A stretch of 64,000 bases of DNA, from the NCBI GenBank assembly GCA_002786225.1, contig PEQN01000008.1, forward strand, positions 24,262 to 88,261, in the 5' to 3' direction. Positions within the stretch are counted from its first letter, which is position 1; the number at the start of each line of letters is the position of its first letter. A model generated the notes under the pieces. The model was not told the DNA's origin and did not search any database. It saw nothing but the letters and a program-made list of their open reading frames with translations. The translations under genes were made by a program, and so were the position numbers. Positions 25,982 through 34,977 of this stretch are shown in pieces. Origin of the DNA: Leptospira sp. (GTDB taxonomy: Bacteria > Spirochaetota > Leptospiria > Leptospirales > Leptospiraceae).

Positions 25982-26827
25982 TTAATACCATTCTGCGTAT
26001 TGACGCATTAAGATATCTTTACAGTATCCATCAAATCCTGGAAATAAATTAGCAAAAGAAATATTCATTTTTGTAAAATCTCTAAATGCAGATTGGATAT
26101 TTTCTTTATTTACTCTGATTTTATACTTTGTTAAAAGTTTACTATTAAAAGAATTATATTGTGGTATTAACTTTTCTATATTATTATCACGAGATAATGA
26201 GAATAAAAATCCACTTTTTTGTTGGAATGGTCTGATGGATGGTCTCTCTAAAAATGAATAACCAATAATATCTTTTGTTTTATGTTCATCTAATATGTCT
26301 TTACAATACAAATCATAAAGAATTTGAAAAGGATTTGGATCTATTATTTCAAGTAATTTTTTATTTATTTCATCAATTATTTTCAAGGATATTGACCATA
26401 CACAACAATAATCATCTTTTTTGTTTGGATCTGTAAGAGCAAAAAAGGATGCTATAAAAGGTGACGCCGTAAAGTCTAAAAGCCTGGTTGCTGCTCCATG
26501 ATGTTGCAACAAGGACAATAGATCAATATTCGAACTAGAATGATCAAAATTAATGAAATCCTTATTAAATAAATGAATCGATTGCTTCAATTCTTTTATA
26601 TCATTTAATTCTTGAATAAAAGCCATTGAATTTATAAATTTAATGTCATCATTAGCACGTATTCTATGTATAGATGGTTGTAGAGGCCAGTTTTCATTCG
26701 AGTGTCCACGATAAACTTCCCCAAACCTTTTTAATGGATCATCTAATTCCGTGAAGATATAATTTCTAAAATCTTTCCAATATTCAAATGTGAAGGTGTC
26801 ATGTTCAAAAGTATGGCCTTCATTCAT
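25982..26827 (-). CDS. FRG-domain protein
   Basis: This 281-aa protein has the FRG-domain signature: EVYRGHSNENWPLQPSIHR (about residues 37-55) and LLSLLQHHGAATRLLDFTASPFIASFFAL (103-131). FRG domains are named for a Phe-Arg-Gly-like motif (here YRG) and are often found in defence neighbourhoods; the biochemical activity is not established to my knowledge. The gene starts 24 bases after the restriction-modification gene on the same strand, so it is almost certainly its operon partner. The N-terminus is probably cytoplasmic, with no signal or membrane segment. Confidence 0.8.
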   Translation of the reverse strand: MNEGHTFEHDTFTFEYWKDFRNYIFTELDDPLKRFGEVYRGHSNENWPLQPSIHRIRANDDIKFINSMAFIQELNDIKELKQSIHLFNKDFINFDHSSSNIDLLSLLQHHGAATRLLDFTASPFIASFFALTDPNKKDDYCCVWSISLKIIDEINKKLLEIIDPNPFQILYDLYCKDILDEHKTKDIIGYSFLERPSIRPFQQKSGFLFSLSRDNNIEKLIPQYNSFNSKLLTKYKIRVNKENIQSAFRDFTKMNISFANLFPGFDGYCKDILMRQYAEWY

Positions 26828-26851
26828 ATATCAAACCCACAACACCACCAC

Positions 26852-29800
26852 CTATTCCATCTCTTCAACAATCTTTATCTCTTCCTTCGTCAATCCATAC
26901 AACTCATACACCATCTCATCAATCTTTCTATCCGTAGAATCAATCACATCCTTAATAGCTACAGCTTCCTTCTTCAAGCGCTCAAATCGATCCAGCCATT
27001 TCTCTTCATCTTTTGCATTAAGGGCTATTTTCTTTTTCTTGAGTTCGCTTACGAATTCTGACCAATCCAAGAGATACCAATCTTCTAATTTCTCAGTTAG
27101 TTTTTCGATATTGAATTCAGCGGCCAAGAGAGTAGTAAATTTCTTTTGGATTTCTTGCAGCTCTTTATTTTTAGTGAGCATAATATCGGCAAGCTGAATG
27201 AAAGGCTTTTGTTCTTTGGGTGAAATTTTCTTAATGTATAAATTTCTAATATCAGATAAAGTTAACTGAGAAAAGTCATCCTTTGTTGCGTTTGTAGAAG
27301 ATTTAGTTTTTAAAAATGAAATAAGGTTCGAATTTAATATGGAAAGAATAAATTTAATATCATACTTAGAGTCAGTAATTTTAAGTATATAGATATCTTT
27401 TTTGTTTACAAATTCTTCATCTGTATATGCGCACATAATTCTAAATTTACGGTTAATAATTCGTCGAATTAAAATTCTTTTTCCAGTAAACCATGAGTAG
27501 TTGTTAGGATATTCTTTCAGATTAGCACCATAATTGACCCATTTAGTGTTTTTAAAAATTTGATATCGATATACATTACCTAAAAAATAAGGCTTATGGC
27601 TAGAGGATTCTTTTCTTTCTTGTATATCTGTTTTTGAAGCAAGTATTCCACGAATTGATGATGAAATATCTGTAAGAGGAATTGAATTAATTGATATTTT
27701 ATCATTAAATAAATAAAAGTTTGAATCAAGAACTATGATTGCATTTTTGTTTTTTTGCCAAATTTTACTTTCAAGTTTTTGAAAATTTAAATTTGATAAA
27801 GTGTCATTATTAATTTTATCTTTTGGATGAAAATCATAAACCAATGTTTGGTAACTTAGTTGCTTATTGTTAGTATATATATAAATACCGGTGTCGATAT
27901 AAGCATCTTCAAAAATATTATAAGGTAATTTTATTGCTTTGATTAAGTTGAATTTTTCAATAAATGAGTATCTCAATGTTAAATATTTTTCATTCGTTTG
28001 CCAAGAGACAGGAGTAATAAAAGCTGCTATAAACTCGTTTTTAGTAACGTGAAGTGTATTCTCGTAAAAGCAAGTGTAAATGTCATTATTTTGTGCAAAT
28101 GATTTAAAATTATTTTGAAAATATTTGATTTGATTTTCTTGTAATTCAGCGCCATAAGGCGGATTCCCCACAACTACATCAAAGCCACCGTCTTTCATAA
28201 TGCTAGAATATTCTTTTTTCCAATCAAAGGCAAGTTCACCTGCTACAGCTGGATCATCGATCAGTGAATTCCCACATTTGATATTATTGTGTAGGCTATT
28301 GAGCTTTTTGTTTTTAGCAGCTGTCTTGAGCCAAAGGGCAAGCTTGGTGATTTCTACAGATTCCCTATTCAAATCTACACCGTACAAATTGTTCTCTAGG
28401 ATTGTTTTACTAATGGAATCAAAATCAAAGAGTTCGCCCTGTGCTGTCTTATTTTTTATTTCTTTGATATCAGAATAAACACGTTCATGCTCTCTCCATA
28501 GATAATTGAATGCTGCAATTAGAAAAGCACCCGATCCACAGGCAGGGTCTAGAATAGTAATCTGTGAAAGATATTCATCTCTATATTCACGTAATATGGT
28601 GTAGTCTTTGTTTTTTTTCAGAGAAGAATATTTCTTAGTAACTTCTGCTTCCTTTTCTTTGAGCCATACTCCGACTGTATTTTCAACAATATAACGAGTG
28701 ATATAATCAGGAGTATAGTAGACACCTTCTTTCTTTCGTTTGGTTTTCTTGGCATCGAATTCTAAATGTTTATGGTCTACAACATCTAGTTCCTTTGCAA
28801 ATTCCATAATCATCTGCTTTTCTTGCTTACGAACAGATTGATCTAACTCTTGGAAGCTAACACGCATTTCCTCTAAATCCGAAATACTTTGCTCAAAGAT
28901 ATGCCCAAGAATATTTACATTTAATTCGTTTTCATCACCAAAGTCGTAGTGCATTCCAATTTCGGCAACTTTCTCGAATAGAAAATTGGGCAGCTTTAAT
29001 GCATCGAGTTCACTATCGGGTTTAAATAATTCTCCGTTGTAACCGTTCTCAATTCCAAAAGCCTTACCTTCGTCGATTGCTTGGAATAAATCTTTCACCT
29101 TTCCGTAAATACTAAAGTGCTGTGCATTGTAATACTTATCTTGAATCTGAGATTGGATGATATCATTGGAGAAAATATTGGATGGAATTAAATGTTCTCT
29201 AGAATCCTCGCAAAACCAACAAAAGATGATTCTATCCAAAAGTTTCTGAACAAGTTGCAATAATTCAGATTTAGTTTTTATTTCTTCATACTGTGGATTG
29301 TATTTAAGAGCTTCATAAAAAATTTGGCTGCGAAGATTTTTATAAGCTAGATAGAATTCTTTTTGAACTTTAGTTTCCTCAACTCCTTTGACTTTAAGTA
29401 GTTCTTCAGTATGAGATATCCCCTTAGATGTTAAAAGATTTTCCTTTTTGAGAAGAGTTATAAATTTTAATAGCTCGGTTTCAGTCGAAAGCGGAAGATA
29501 TTTATCTTTGTATTCAAAGGGAACGTTGAAGAAAAATGTTTCAAAAGTATTTTGACCTTTTTCTCGATTGTAAATTCTAATTTCATTGAAGTTGGTTACA
29601 ATCCCCCATTTTGCAGATGAGTGATTCAGAAGATACTTCCAACACTGATCGACTGGGGACAGTTTATCTCGTCGATTGGATAGCTTTGTTAGGTCATTGG
29701 AATCCTGCCCTTTAAATTCAATAACAACTTCCGCATCACCTTTACTTTTAGAGAACTCTCCTAAAGCTAAATCAGCAAAACCTGCTCCTCCAGAAACTCC

Positions 29801-30073
29801 AGCACCTTCAATTTTAAATTTAGGTAAAATATGGTAATTTTCAGAATTTTGACCTTTGCCAACATAACCTAATATTTTTTTGAAGATTAAGTCTACAAAT
29901 TCTAACTCATCTGTACTTTCTTTATCCACATCTGGATTGAAAGTTTCACAATTCTTTTGCCAATTGGAAACTAGACCGCCTAATTCCTTCAATTTTTCAG
30001 AAGGAATATTCAATTCATTCCTGAAATAGTTGTTCTTTTTGAAATAAGTTTCGTTAAACAAAGATTGGGACAT
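26852..30073 (-). CDS. Single-chain restriction-modification enzyme (type IIG-like, Eco57I class)
   Basis: This 1073-aa protein combines three parts. At the N-terminus is a PD-(D/E)xK-like nuclease (Asp101 in GFADLALG, then Glu119-x-Lys121 in VVIEFKG). The central part is an adenine-N6 methyltransferase with motif I DPACGSGAF (509-517) and motif IV NPPY (637-640), preceded by YYTPDYITRYIVEN. The C-terminal part (about 700-1000) is a likely target-recognition domain with a coiled C-terminus. Such enzymes cut and methylate DNA as one polypeptide; the site cannot be read from sequence. A BREX PglX-like methylase is less likely given the N-terminal nuclease. It is the first gene of an operon with the FRG protein. 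Confidence 0.85.
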   Translation of the reverse strand: MSQSLFNETYFKKNNYFRNELNIPSEKLKELGGLVSNWQKNCETFNPDVDKESTDELEFVDLIFKKILGYVGKGQNSENYHILPKFKIEGAGVSGGAGFADLALGEFSKSKGDAEVVIEFKGQDSNDLTKLSNRRDKLSPVDQCWKYLLNHSSAKWGIVTNFNEIRIYNREKGQNTFETFFFNVPFEYKDKYLPLSTETELLKFITLLKKENLLTSKGISHTEELLKVKGVEETKVQKEFYLAYKNLRSQIFYEALKYNPQYEEIKTKSELLQLVQKLLDRIIFCWFCEDSREHLIPSNIFSNDIIQSQIQDKYYNAQHFSIYGKVKDLFQAIDEGKAFGIENGYNGELFKPDSELDALKLPNFLFEKVAEIGMHYDFGDENELNVNILGHIFEQSISDLEEMRVSFQELDQSVRKQEKQMIMEFAKELDVVDHKHLEFDAKKTKRKKEGVYYTPDYITRYIVENTVGVWLKEKEAEVTKKYSSLKKNKDYTILREYRDEYLSQITILDPACGSGAFLIAAFNYLWREHERVYSDIKEIKNKTAQGELFDFDSISKTILENNLYGVDLNRESVEITKLALWLKTAAKNKKLNSLHNNIKCGNSLIDDPAVAGELAFDWKKEYSSIMKDGGFDVVVGNPPYGAELQENQIKYFQNNFKSFAQNNDIYTCFYENTLHVTKNEFIAAFITPVSWQTNEKYLTLRYSFIEKFNLIKAIKLPYNIFEDAYIDTGIYIYTNNKQLSYQTLVYDFHPKDKINNDTLSNLNFQKLESKIWQKNKNAIIVLDSNFYLFNDKISINSIPLTDISSSIRGILASKTDIQERKESSSHKPYFLGNVYRYQIFKNTKWVNYGANLKEYPNNYSWFTGKRILIRRIINRKFRIMCAYTDEEFVNKKDIYILKITDSKYDIKFILSILNSNLISFLKTKSSTNATKDDFSQLTLSDIRNLYIKKISPKEQKPFIQLADIMLTKNKELQEIQKKFTTLLAAEFNIEKLTEKLEDWYLLDWSEFVSELKKKKIALNAKDEEKWLDRFERLKKEAVAIKDVIDSTDRKIDEMVYELYGLTKEEIKIVEEME

Positions 30074-30608
30074 ATTGGATAGATTTCATTAATTTAGTTT
30101 ATTTAGTAGTATTTTTTTCAATTAAATATCAAAAATAATTGTTGTATCTATTGGTAGGATTCACACATTTCTTGCATCGTATTACTTTGAAAAGTCTTCC
30201 TTTCATTTCCGGATTTTCACTTTATACCAAGATAGTCTTACATTGTTTTGCATTGCATTGTAGCTAGGACAAAACTCAAAACAATAATCCTGATAAGTTT
30301 CAAGTTGATAAAGGCCTTAGGCTCAAGCATTCAGCCTTAGGGGTAATTAGGAGTAATGCGTGTTAGCCATTTCGTTTCAATTAGGGACCTTCTATTCTCT
30401 GATTGCAAGAATCAATTTTCAGATCTTTCAGGGGATTGAGGATTTTGATATTAAAAAGAAGACTTGATCCCAGGAATAGTCTCAGGGATTTTCAATAGTG
30501 AAAATTAAAATCACGATCGTTATCAAAAAAAGATTGATTTTATATATGATAACGATTACTATGAATAATGCTTAGTAAATTTAAGCACAATGAAAAGGAG
30601 ATACCAAA
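30074..30608. other. 535-bp gene-free stretch between divergent accessory genes
   Basis: No coding region is convincing here on either strand. It must carry the promoter of the minus-strand restriction-modification operon and that of the plus-strand YCII gene. AT-rich sequence lies at both ends. An imperfect CCTTAGGCT/AGCCTTAGG repeat is near 30320-30350, and a perfect inverted repeat at 30516-30556 is annotated separately. Confidence 0.5.
30516..30556. promoter_or_regulatory. Paired 9-bp inverted repeat upstream of YCII gene
   Basis: ATCGTTATC (30516-30524) and GATAACGAT (30548-30556) are exact reverse complements, with centres about 32 bp apart, roughly three helical turns. They lie about 50 bp before the YCII start codon, so a DNA-binding dimer could act here. 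The GATAACGAT arm also has some likeness to a Fur-type box. The downstream TetR gene is the obvious candidate regulator. Confidence 0.5.
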
Positions 30609-30950
30609 ATGGAAAAATTTACATTAATATTCAGAGGTGGCAATACTCATATTTCCACAGCTCATTCACAAGCCGCAAAAGACGTGATTCAAACCTGGAA
30701 TGTTTGGATGGGTGGACTAGCTGAAAAAGGAATTCTTGCTGGAGGGGATGCACTTAAAGTATCTGGCAAGCATGTCAAAGGATCAAAGAAAGTAGTTTCG
30801 GATGGTCTGTATGCCGAAGGAAATGAAATGGTTGGCGGCTATCTTATAGTAAATGCAAAAGACATGAATGATGCTGTGGAAATTTCAAAGGGCTGTCCGA
30901 TCTTGGATGAAGAAGGTAGCGTAGAAGTTCGCCCAATTCAGGAAAGGTAA
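30609..30950 (+). CDS. YCII-related (DGPF) domain protein
   Basis: This 113-aa protein has a ferredoxin-like fold typical of YCII proteins: KFTLIFRGG at the start, a mid section WNVWMGGLAEKGILAGGDAL, and the family-like GGYLIVNAKDMNDAVEISKGCPIL. The family includes small dehydrochlorinase-like or binding proteins, mostly uncharacterised, and is sometimes linked to ECF or TetR regulators. A strong AAGGAG lies eight bases before the ATG. A TetR gene follows 214 bases downstream on the same strand. Confidence 0.8.
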   Translation: MEKFTLIFRGGNTHISTAHSQAAKDVIQTWNVWMGGLAEKGILAGGDALKVSGKHVKGSKKVVSDGLYAEGNEMVGGYLIVNAKDMNDAVEISKGCPILDEEGSVEVRPIQER

Positions 30951-31164
30951 GTATAAATTTTGGAGGATACTTCATTTTAACACGACCTCATCAAAAGAAT
31001 GAAACATCTTTTTCACAACATAAGGAAAAAGCTGTTTCAGATTGCTACAAATATCTTTTGCAATCTAGTCTTCTTAAAGGATATCTTTCTATTTTTATTA
31101 CTAGAAATAATCTTGGATTTTAATTTTTAGCATAAATATAACTATAGTGAAAAGGGAAATCTAA

Positions 31165-31737
31165 ATGAAAACTAAGTCTGGTGAAAAGGAAAAACTTAGA
31201 GAAAAGATTATAGATCAATCTATCAAAGTTATAAAAAAGAAAGGTATTCATAGTGCAAGTGTTGATACCATTATGGAGTCACTCGGTCTGACTTCTGGAG
31301 CTTTGTATAGCCATTTCTCAGGTAAAGACGATCTATTGGCACTCAGTATAGAAAAGCAAATAAATTTACTTACAGACTACCTTAGCGCCTTGATTAAGAA
31401 CGATACCAAAGATGGGTTAAGGAATTGGATTAAATATTACTTGAGTGAGCAGCATGTTCGAGATATAGAAAATGGATGTATCTTTTCAGCTCTTGTATCA
31501 GAAGTTGCACTTGGACCTCAAAAGATCAAAAATGTCTTCCATGCAGGCTTAGATAAATTCTATTCTGCTTTAGAAAGCGGATTACCATCAGACTATAAAG
31601 ATAAGAGGAAGAATGTTCAATATATTTTTTCCACTATGGTCGGTTCTTTAAGCCTTGCCAGAACAATGAAATCAGGAAAAGAAAGAGACGACTATTTGAG
31701 AAATATATTGGCATCTGTTTTAAAAATGCTCCCATAA
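31165..31737 (+). CDS. TetR-family transcriptional regulator
   Basis: This 190-aa protein starts with a helix-turn-helix: IIDQSIKVIKKKGIHSASVDTIMESLGLTSGALYSHFSGKDDLLALSIE, matching TetR_N with the GALYSHF variant of the usual GxxYxHF. The C-terminal ligand domain (for example ENGCIFSALVSEVA, KNVFHAGLDKF) resembles the subgroup of AcrR-type regulators of detoxification genes. It lies downstream of the YCII gene and may control the paired repeat at 30516-30556. The inducer is unknown. Confidence 0.85.
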   Translation: MKTKSGEKEKLREKIIDQSIKVIKKKGIHSASVDTIMESLGLTSGALYSHFSGKDDLLALSIEKQINLLTDYLSALIKNDTKDGLRNWIKYYLSEQHVRDIENGCIFSALVSEVALGPQKIKNVFHAGLDKFYSALESGLPSDYKDKRKNVQYIFSTMVGSLSLARTMKSGKERDDYLRNILASVLKMLP

Positions 31738-31874
31738 GAGGCACTCTATCATGATTTTTTTTCCACCATTTTGTACTTCGTTCTCCAACCTCTAAGGGAA
31801 ATAAAAGTAATGAGTGTCCAACAAAAGATAGTTTTTAAAACAACTCCGATTGTATAAGAGAATGAAAAGCCCCA

Positions 31875-32135
31875 CTAATTAAAATATGGAATGTGAATGA
31901 CAAAACTGGCTATCAATACAAAAGCTAGTGTCAGCAATAATCTTTCTTTCAATCTTTCAAGTTTGATTTTTAATAAGAGTAGAGCGACAAGAAGAGAAAT
32001 AGCAAAGGCTGAAAGAAACTCGATAGCAAAAAAAATGCAAAGATAATAAAAGTCGGCAAGCTTAGTCGCTACAAAGCTTACGGTCGTAAGGCTAAAGGTA
32101 TAATTTCTACGACCAACATGCTCAGTCCTATGAAA
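31875..32135 (-). pseudogene. Remnant of a small membrane protein gene
   Basis: The minus strand is open for 86 codons with no ATG, GTG or TTG near its start, ending in TAG at 31875. The translation has membrane-like segments (YLCIFFAIEFLSAFAISLLVALLLL and TLAFVLIASFVIHIPYF) separated by a basic loop (KIKLERLKERL), so it looks truly protein-derived. The upstream edge falls inside a 13-bp inverted repeat, suggesting truncation by insertion or deletion. The family is not identifiable. Confidence 0.5.
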
Positions 32136-32144
32136 TTATACCTT
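32095..32144. repeat. 13-bp perfect inverted repeat at the edge of the gene remnant
   Basis: AAGGTATAATTTC (32095-32107) and GAAATTATACCTT (32132-32144) are exact reverse complements with a 24-base loop. CTTACG-GT-CGTAAG at 32078-32091 forms another small hairpin beside it. Together they may be the footprint of a small inserted element that broke the membrane-protein gene. Confidence 0.55.
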
Positions 32145-32205
32145 GCGAAAAATTTATTTAGATTCTAAGAGAAGTATTATAAAATACTCTATTATTTTCC
32201 CTCAA

Positions 32206-32667
32206 CTATTTCATGGAATTTAATCCAATCCTATTTCCTTCGGAATCTTCTAAGAGAGTTACAAATCCAAATTTTCCTATAGAAAATTTGGGTCGGATTA
32301 CTTTTCCACCAAGTTGAGTAACTTTCGATTCGCTGATAGCAGAATCTTCCACACTAAAGTAGAGCAATGTTCCACCTTTACCTGGTTTGGAATACTTTGA
32401 CTTTACTAAGGCTCCAGAAGATCCATAAGCGTTCATCGCTCCAGAAAAAACTTTCATCTTAGTTTCTCCTGTAGGATCTACCAAATCTTCCAGTTTCTGA
32501 TTACAAATCTTTTCATAAAATATGGATGCTCTTTCCATATCATCAACATAAATATCAAACCAGCCTACAGCATTTGGTTTCAGCCCAGTTGATTCATTTT
32601 CTAATTTATTCTCATTACAAAATAAACTAAAAATCGAAATTAGAAATAAACAATATACTTTTTTCAT
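32206..32667 (-). CDS. VOC/glyoxalase-fold lipoprotein
   Basis: This 153-aa protein has a lipoprotein signal peptide ending in the lipobox SLFC with lipidated Cys17. The mature part is a vicinal-oxygen-chelate (glyoxalase-like) domain: VGWFDIYVDDMERASIFYEKICNQKLE, then GTLLYFSVEDSAISESKVTQLGGKVI and FGFVTLLEDSEGNRIGL. The family binds metals or small ligands, or detoxifies them; members on lipoproteins are of unknown role. It is monocistronic, with a good AGGAG-type site upstream (GGAGAAAAAATTT). Confidence 0.75.
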   Translation of the reverse strand: MKKVYCLFLISIFSLFCNENKLENESTGLKPNAVGWFDIYVDDMERASIFYEKICNQKLEDLVDPTGETKMKVFSGAMNAYGSSGALVKSKYSKPGKGGTLLYFSVEDSAISESKVTQLGGKVIRPKFSIGKFGFVTLLEDSEGNRIGLNSMK

Positions 32668-32812
32668 AAATTTTTTCTCCTACATACAGTAATTTATAGA
32701 ATAACATTACTCGAATCAAAAGAACTTGTATTGTATAAATCAGACATCTATAGAATTCAAATTTCATTAGCTTAGAGCTTTCTAAGAAAAATGTATTCAT
32801 CCTTAGGAATAA

Positions 32813-33070
32813 TTTTCATTCTCAAACATCAGAGGATTTTCATTTGACAGAGCAAAATTCAAAGGGATAGAATGGGTCGATCGCAGGAATTATGATGGGA
32901 TGACTCTCCATGCCAAGGATCTTTCGACTTGTGTAGATGCTCAAAATAAATTGGCCAGAAGATTACAATGGGAATATTCCTGTTTAGTAGAAGCCGAGAA
33001 CAGGATCAATTCATGGGTTCCTTATGCACTGCAAAAAAGAGAAGAGTGTTCGATAGAAGAACCTGAGTGA
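32813..33070 (+). pseudogene. Short open frame, probable gene fragment
   Basis: The plus strand is open for 85 codons; the only usable ATG is at 32900, giving 56 aa. The translation (for example WVDRRNYDGMTLHAKDL and LVEAENRINSWVPYAL) looks like soluble protein, but I recognise no family. There is no ribosome site before the ATG. It may be a decayed gene or chance. The rest of 32668-33075 shows only AT-rich sequence and the upstream region of the VOC lipoprotein. Confidence 0.35.
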
Positions 33071-33075
33071 AGTTT

Positions 33076-33513
33076 TTAGGAAATTGCCTTCTTCATGAAT
33101 ACAGTCGCATTACCATACTCACCGTTTTCCATTGAATTCAATGAATGGGATACATCATGCCAAGGTCCCATTTTACTCGTCCATTCTCCATTTTCAAGCT
33201 GTCTAGCTGCATGAGTAGGCAGGTTATTAGAATTAGTATAGATTGCTATTTTTAAATACCCTTCTTCAAGTGTAGAATCATCGCATTGCACATAACCTAT
33301 ACTTACAAACAATTCAATAAAACTATCGAGTTTGACAGAGTTTGTTACATTTTCTGGCCAGAAGGCGTCTTGTTCTTGGGGCCAGAACCATCTTTCATTA
33401 TCACCATAAGCCCACGCTATACAATTGTATAATGGAGAAGTCGGGCTAGTTATTAGAAATGGATCATTTATACTATTCGGGAAATTAATAAGCGATATTC
33501 TCGATTCCATCAT
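33076..33513 (-). CDS. DUF7689-like protein with Cys-His pair
   Basis: This 145-aa protein has LYNCIAWAYGDNERWFWP (Cys31), then FIELFVSIGYVQCDDSTLEEGYLKIAIY and LPTHAARQLENGEWTSKMG (His101), the layout I associate with DUF7689. A Cys near the N-terminus followed by His in an AARQ context suggests a papain-like fold; catalysis is unproven. It overlaps the upstream 149-aa gene by 29 bases. Its start may be the first or second of two tandem ATGs. It is the last gene of the minus-strand run beginning at 35445. Confidence 0.7.
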   Translation of the reverse strand: MMESRISLINFPNSINDPFLITSPTSPLYNCIAWAYGDNERWFWPQEQDAFWPENVTNSVKLDSFIELFVSIGYVQCDDSTLEEGYLKIAIYTNSNNLPTHAARQLENGEWTSKMGPWHDVSHSLNSMENGEYGNATVFMKKAIS

Positions 33514-33934
33514 ATTTTTCGCTTAAAAAGTCAAGCCAATCCTTTTTCATTTTGAGAGCATTTCCTCTGCTTTCTTCTTTTATTGGATTAGATCCTGTAA
33601 TTTTATTTAATGCATGAAACCAATGGTTATTGTTTTCTTTTAAATCGGAAACAATGAATGGAATTGCATCGAATCCAAGTGAGATAATCTGACGATATGC
33701 ATAGTGGTTTATAATCTCACTGTAATTCGATGTAAACATTATATCCTTAAGCCATTTTTCTTTTAGCTCATCAAACTCAACTTTAACTCTAGCGTAATGT
33801 AATCTCTTTACGATTATGCTTACTCCCGTTAGAGTATTTAATATTGGATTTTGCTCGCGTATAGAATAATATATAGATTTACGATTCCCTCTAAAGGTAT
33901 CTTTTTGAGCAGGATAAGTTACTACAGATGTCAT
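33485..33934 (-). CDS. Hypothetical protein, partner of the DUF7689 gene
   Basis: This 149-aa protein has no signal or membrane segment. Its central part (FTSNYSEIINHYAYRQIISLGFDAIPFIVSDL) is helical, and the C-terminal motif WFHALNKITGSNPI, then MKKDWLDFL, recurs in small proteins I recall next to DUF7689 genes. The first about 50 residues are basic (SIREQNPILNTLTG). The start overlaps the TIGR04255-like stop by ATGA, and its 3' end overlaps the DUF7689 gene by 29 bases, so the three are tightly coupled. Confidence 0.6.
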   Translation of the reverse strand: MTSVVTYPAQKDTFRGNRKSIYYSIREQNPILNTLTGVSIIVKRLHYARVKVEFDELKEKWLKDIMFTSNYSEIINHYAYRQIISLGFDAIPFIVSDLKENNNHWFHALNKITGSNPIKEESRGNALKMKKDWLDFLSEKYDGIENIAY

Positions 33935-34659
33935 ACAAATAGCTCCCTAGTTTTTTGTGTTATGCAACTTTCAAATATTTCATTTTTTATTTTTCTTATT
34001 TCATTAAAATTAAGTTCGAAGTCCTTAATTGAATTTTCGATTTTGTTATCCTGGAATACATTTATGTCAAGAAATATCGGAAGCTTCCCCTCATTAAGGG
34101 GACCTAAATATTCACTCATCACACATTGCCTTATATTATCAGAGCAAGGAATATGCATTTGTAAGTAAAAATTTGCAAACGATTGTGGAAGTGAAGCAGG
34201 GATTGACGGAATTATTGTTAGATATTCTTCAAAATTACGAAATGGTATCTGTAAATTAATTTTATTTATATATCTAGTTGCAATAGCAGCAATTCTATTT
34301 GGTTTAAACAATTCATTATACCTTGACCAGTGATCTAGAAATTTAGAAAAGTGAATATCCCAATTCTTGTAAGATTTTACAATATTAAATGTGAAACCAT
34401 CTAATCTTAATTGAATTTGCTCATTCTCTGATTCATTTAAAAATACGAAACCAATTAAATCAGAATTTGTTTGGCTCCCGACTTTGTTTTTAGTATCCAA
34501 ACTGATGGAACTAGTAAAACTAAAGTTCTTTTTCTTTTTTGGATAATCATCTTTAATAAAGCCATGAAACAATTCTAAATCTTCAATACTTGAAATATTC
34601 AAATTTTCAACTTTTACATCAAAAATAGCTTCCTCAATAGGTGGATTTTTGTAATTCAT
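33931..34659 (-). CDS. TIGR04255-family-like protein
   Basis: This 242-aa protein opens with NYKNPPIEEAIFDVKVENL, the typical NPPIxEAxxDI start of the TIGR04255 family, and has IAAIATRYINKINLQIPF, matching the family RYINRI segment. Other conserved positions fit less well. The family is sporadic in bacteria and has no known activity to me. It is the middle gene of a five-gene minus-strand run, overlapping the next gene by 4 bases. Codon usage is AT-rich like its neighbours. Confidence 0.7.
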   Translation of the reverse strand: MNYKNPPIEEAIFDVKVENLNISSIEDLELFHGFIKDDYPKKKKNFSFTSSISLDTKNKVGSQTNSDLIGFVFLNESENEQIQLRLDGFTFNIVKSYKNWDIHFSKFLDHWSRYNELFKPNRIAAIATRYINKINLQIPFRNFEEYLTIIPSIPASLPQSFANFYLQMHIPCSDNIRQCVMSEYLGPLNEGKLPIFLDINVFQDNKIENSIKDFELNFNEIRKIKNEIFESCITQKTRELFV

Positions 34660-34680
34660 TTTACTGGTAATCTTTTTATC

Positions 34681-34962
34681 TTAATTTTCAAACTCTTCTA
34701 AGCTCATATCTAGATAATAAATTTGTCTTTTTAGATTATATAGTGTAATATATTCTATACCATTATCAATATAAACATTGAAATAACATAATGCTTTATT
34801 ATCATTTTTACTTTTTTTAAAGAAGTATGAGTTGCAATCTCCAAGATATCCATAACTTGTCTTTAAATTTTCTTGGTAAAATTGACCAAATGAATATTTT
34901 CCCAGGATTAGATTTTTAACTGTTTCCCATTTATACCATTTATCTTTATCTAAATCTCCCAT
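34681..34962 (-). CDS. Hypothetical small protein
   Basis: This 93-aa soluble protein is Tyr/Phe/Lys rich (for example KWYKWETVKNLILGKYSFGQFY and YLGDCNSYFFKKS). It starts 15 bases after the 155-aa gene and ends 21 bases before the TIGR04255-like gene, which supports coexpression. No domain is recognised. The ribosome site is weak, so the start is tentative. Confidence 0.5.
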   Translation of the reverse strand: MGDLDKDKWYKWETVKNLILGKYSFGQFYQENLKTSYGYLGDCNSYFFKKSKNDNKALCYFNVYIDNGIEYITLYNLKRQIYYLDMSLEEFEN

Positions 34963-34977
34963 CCGTAAAATTTAAAA

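Noticed and set aside
26790..27197. Plus-strand ORF over the end of the R-M gene
   Set aside because: It is antisense to well-supported genes, with Ser/Phe-rich low-complexity translation.
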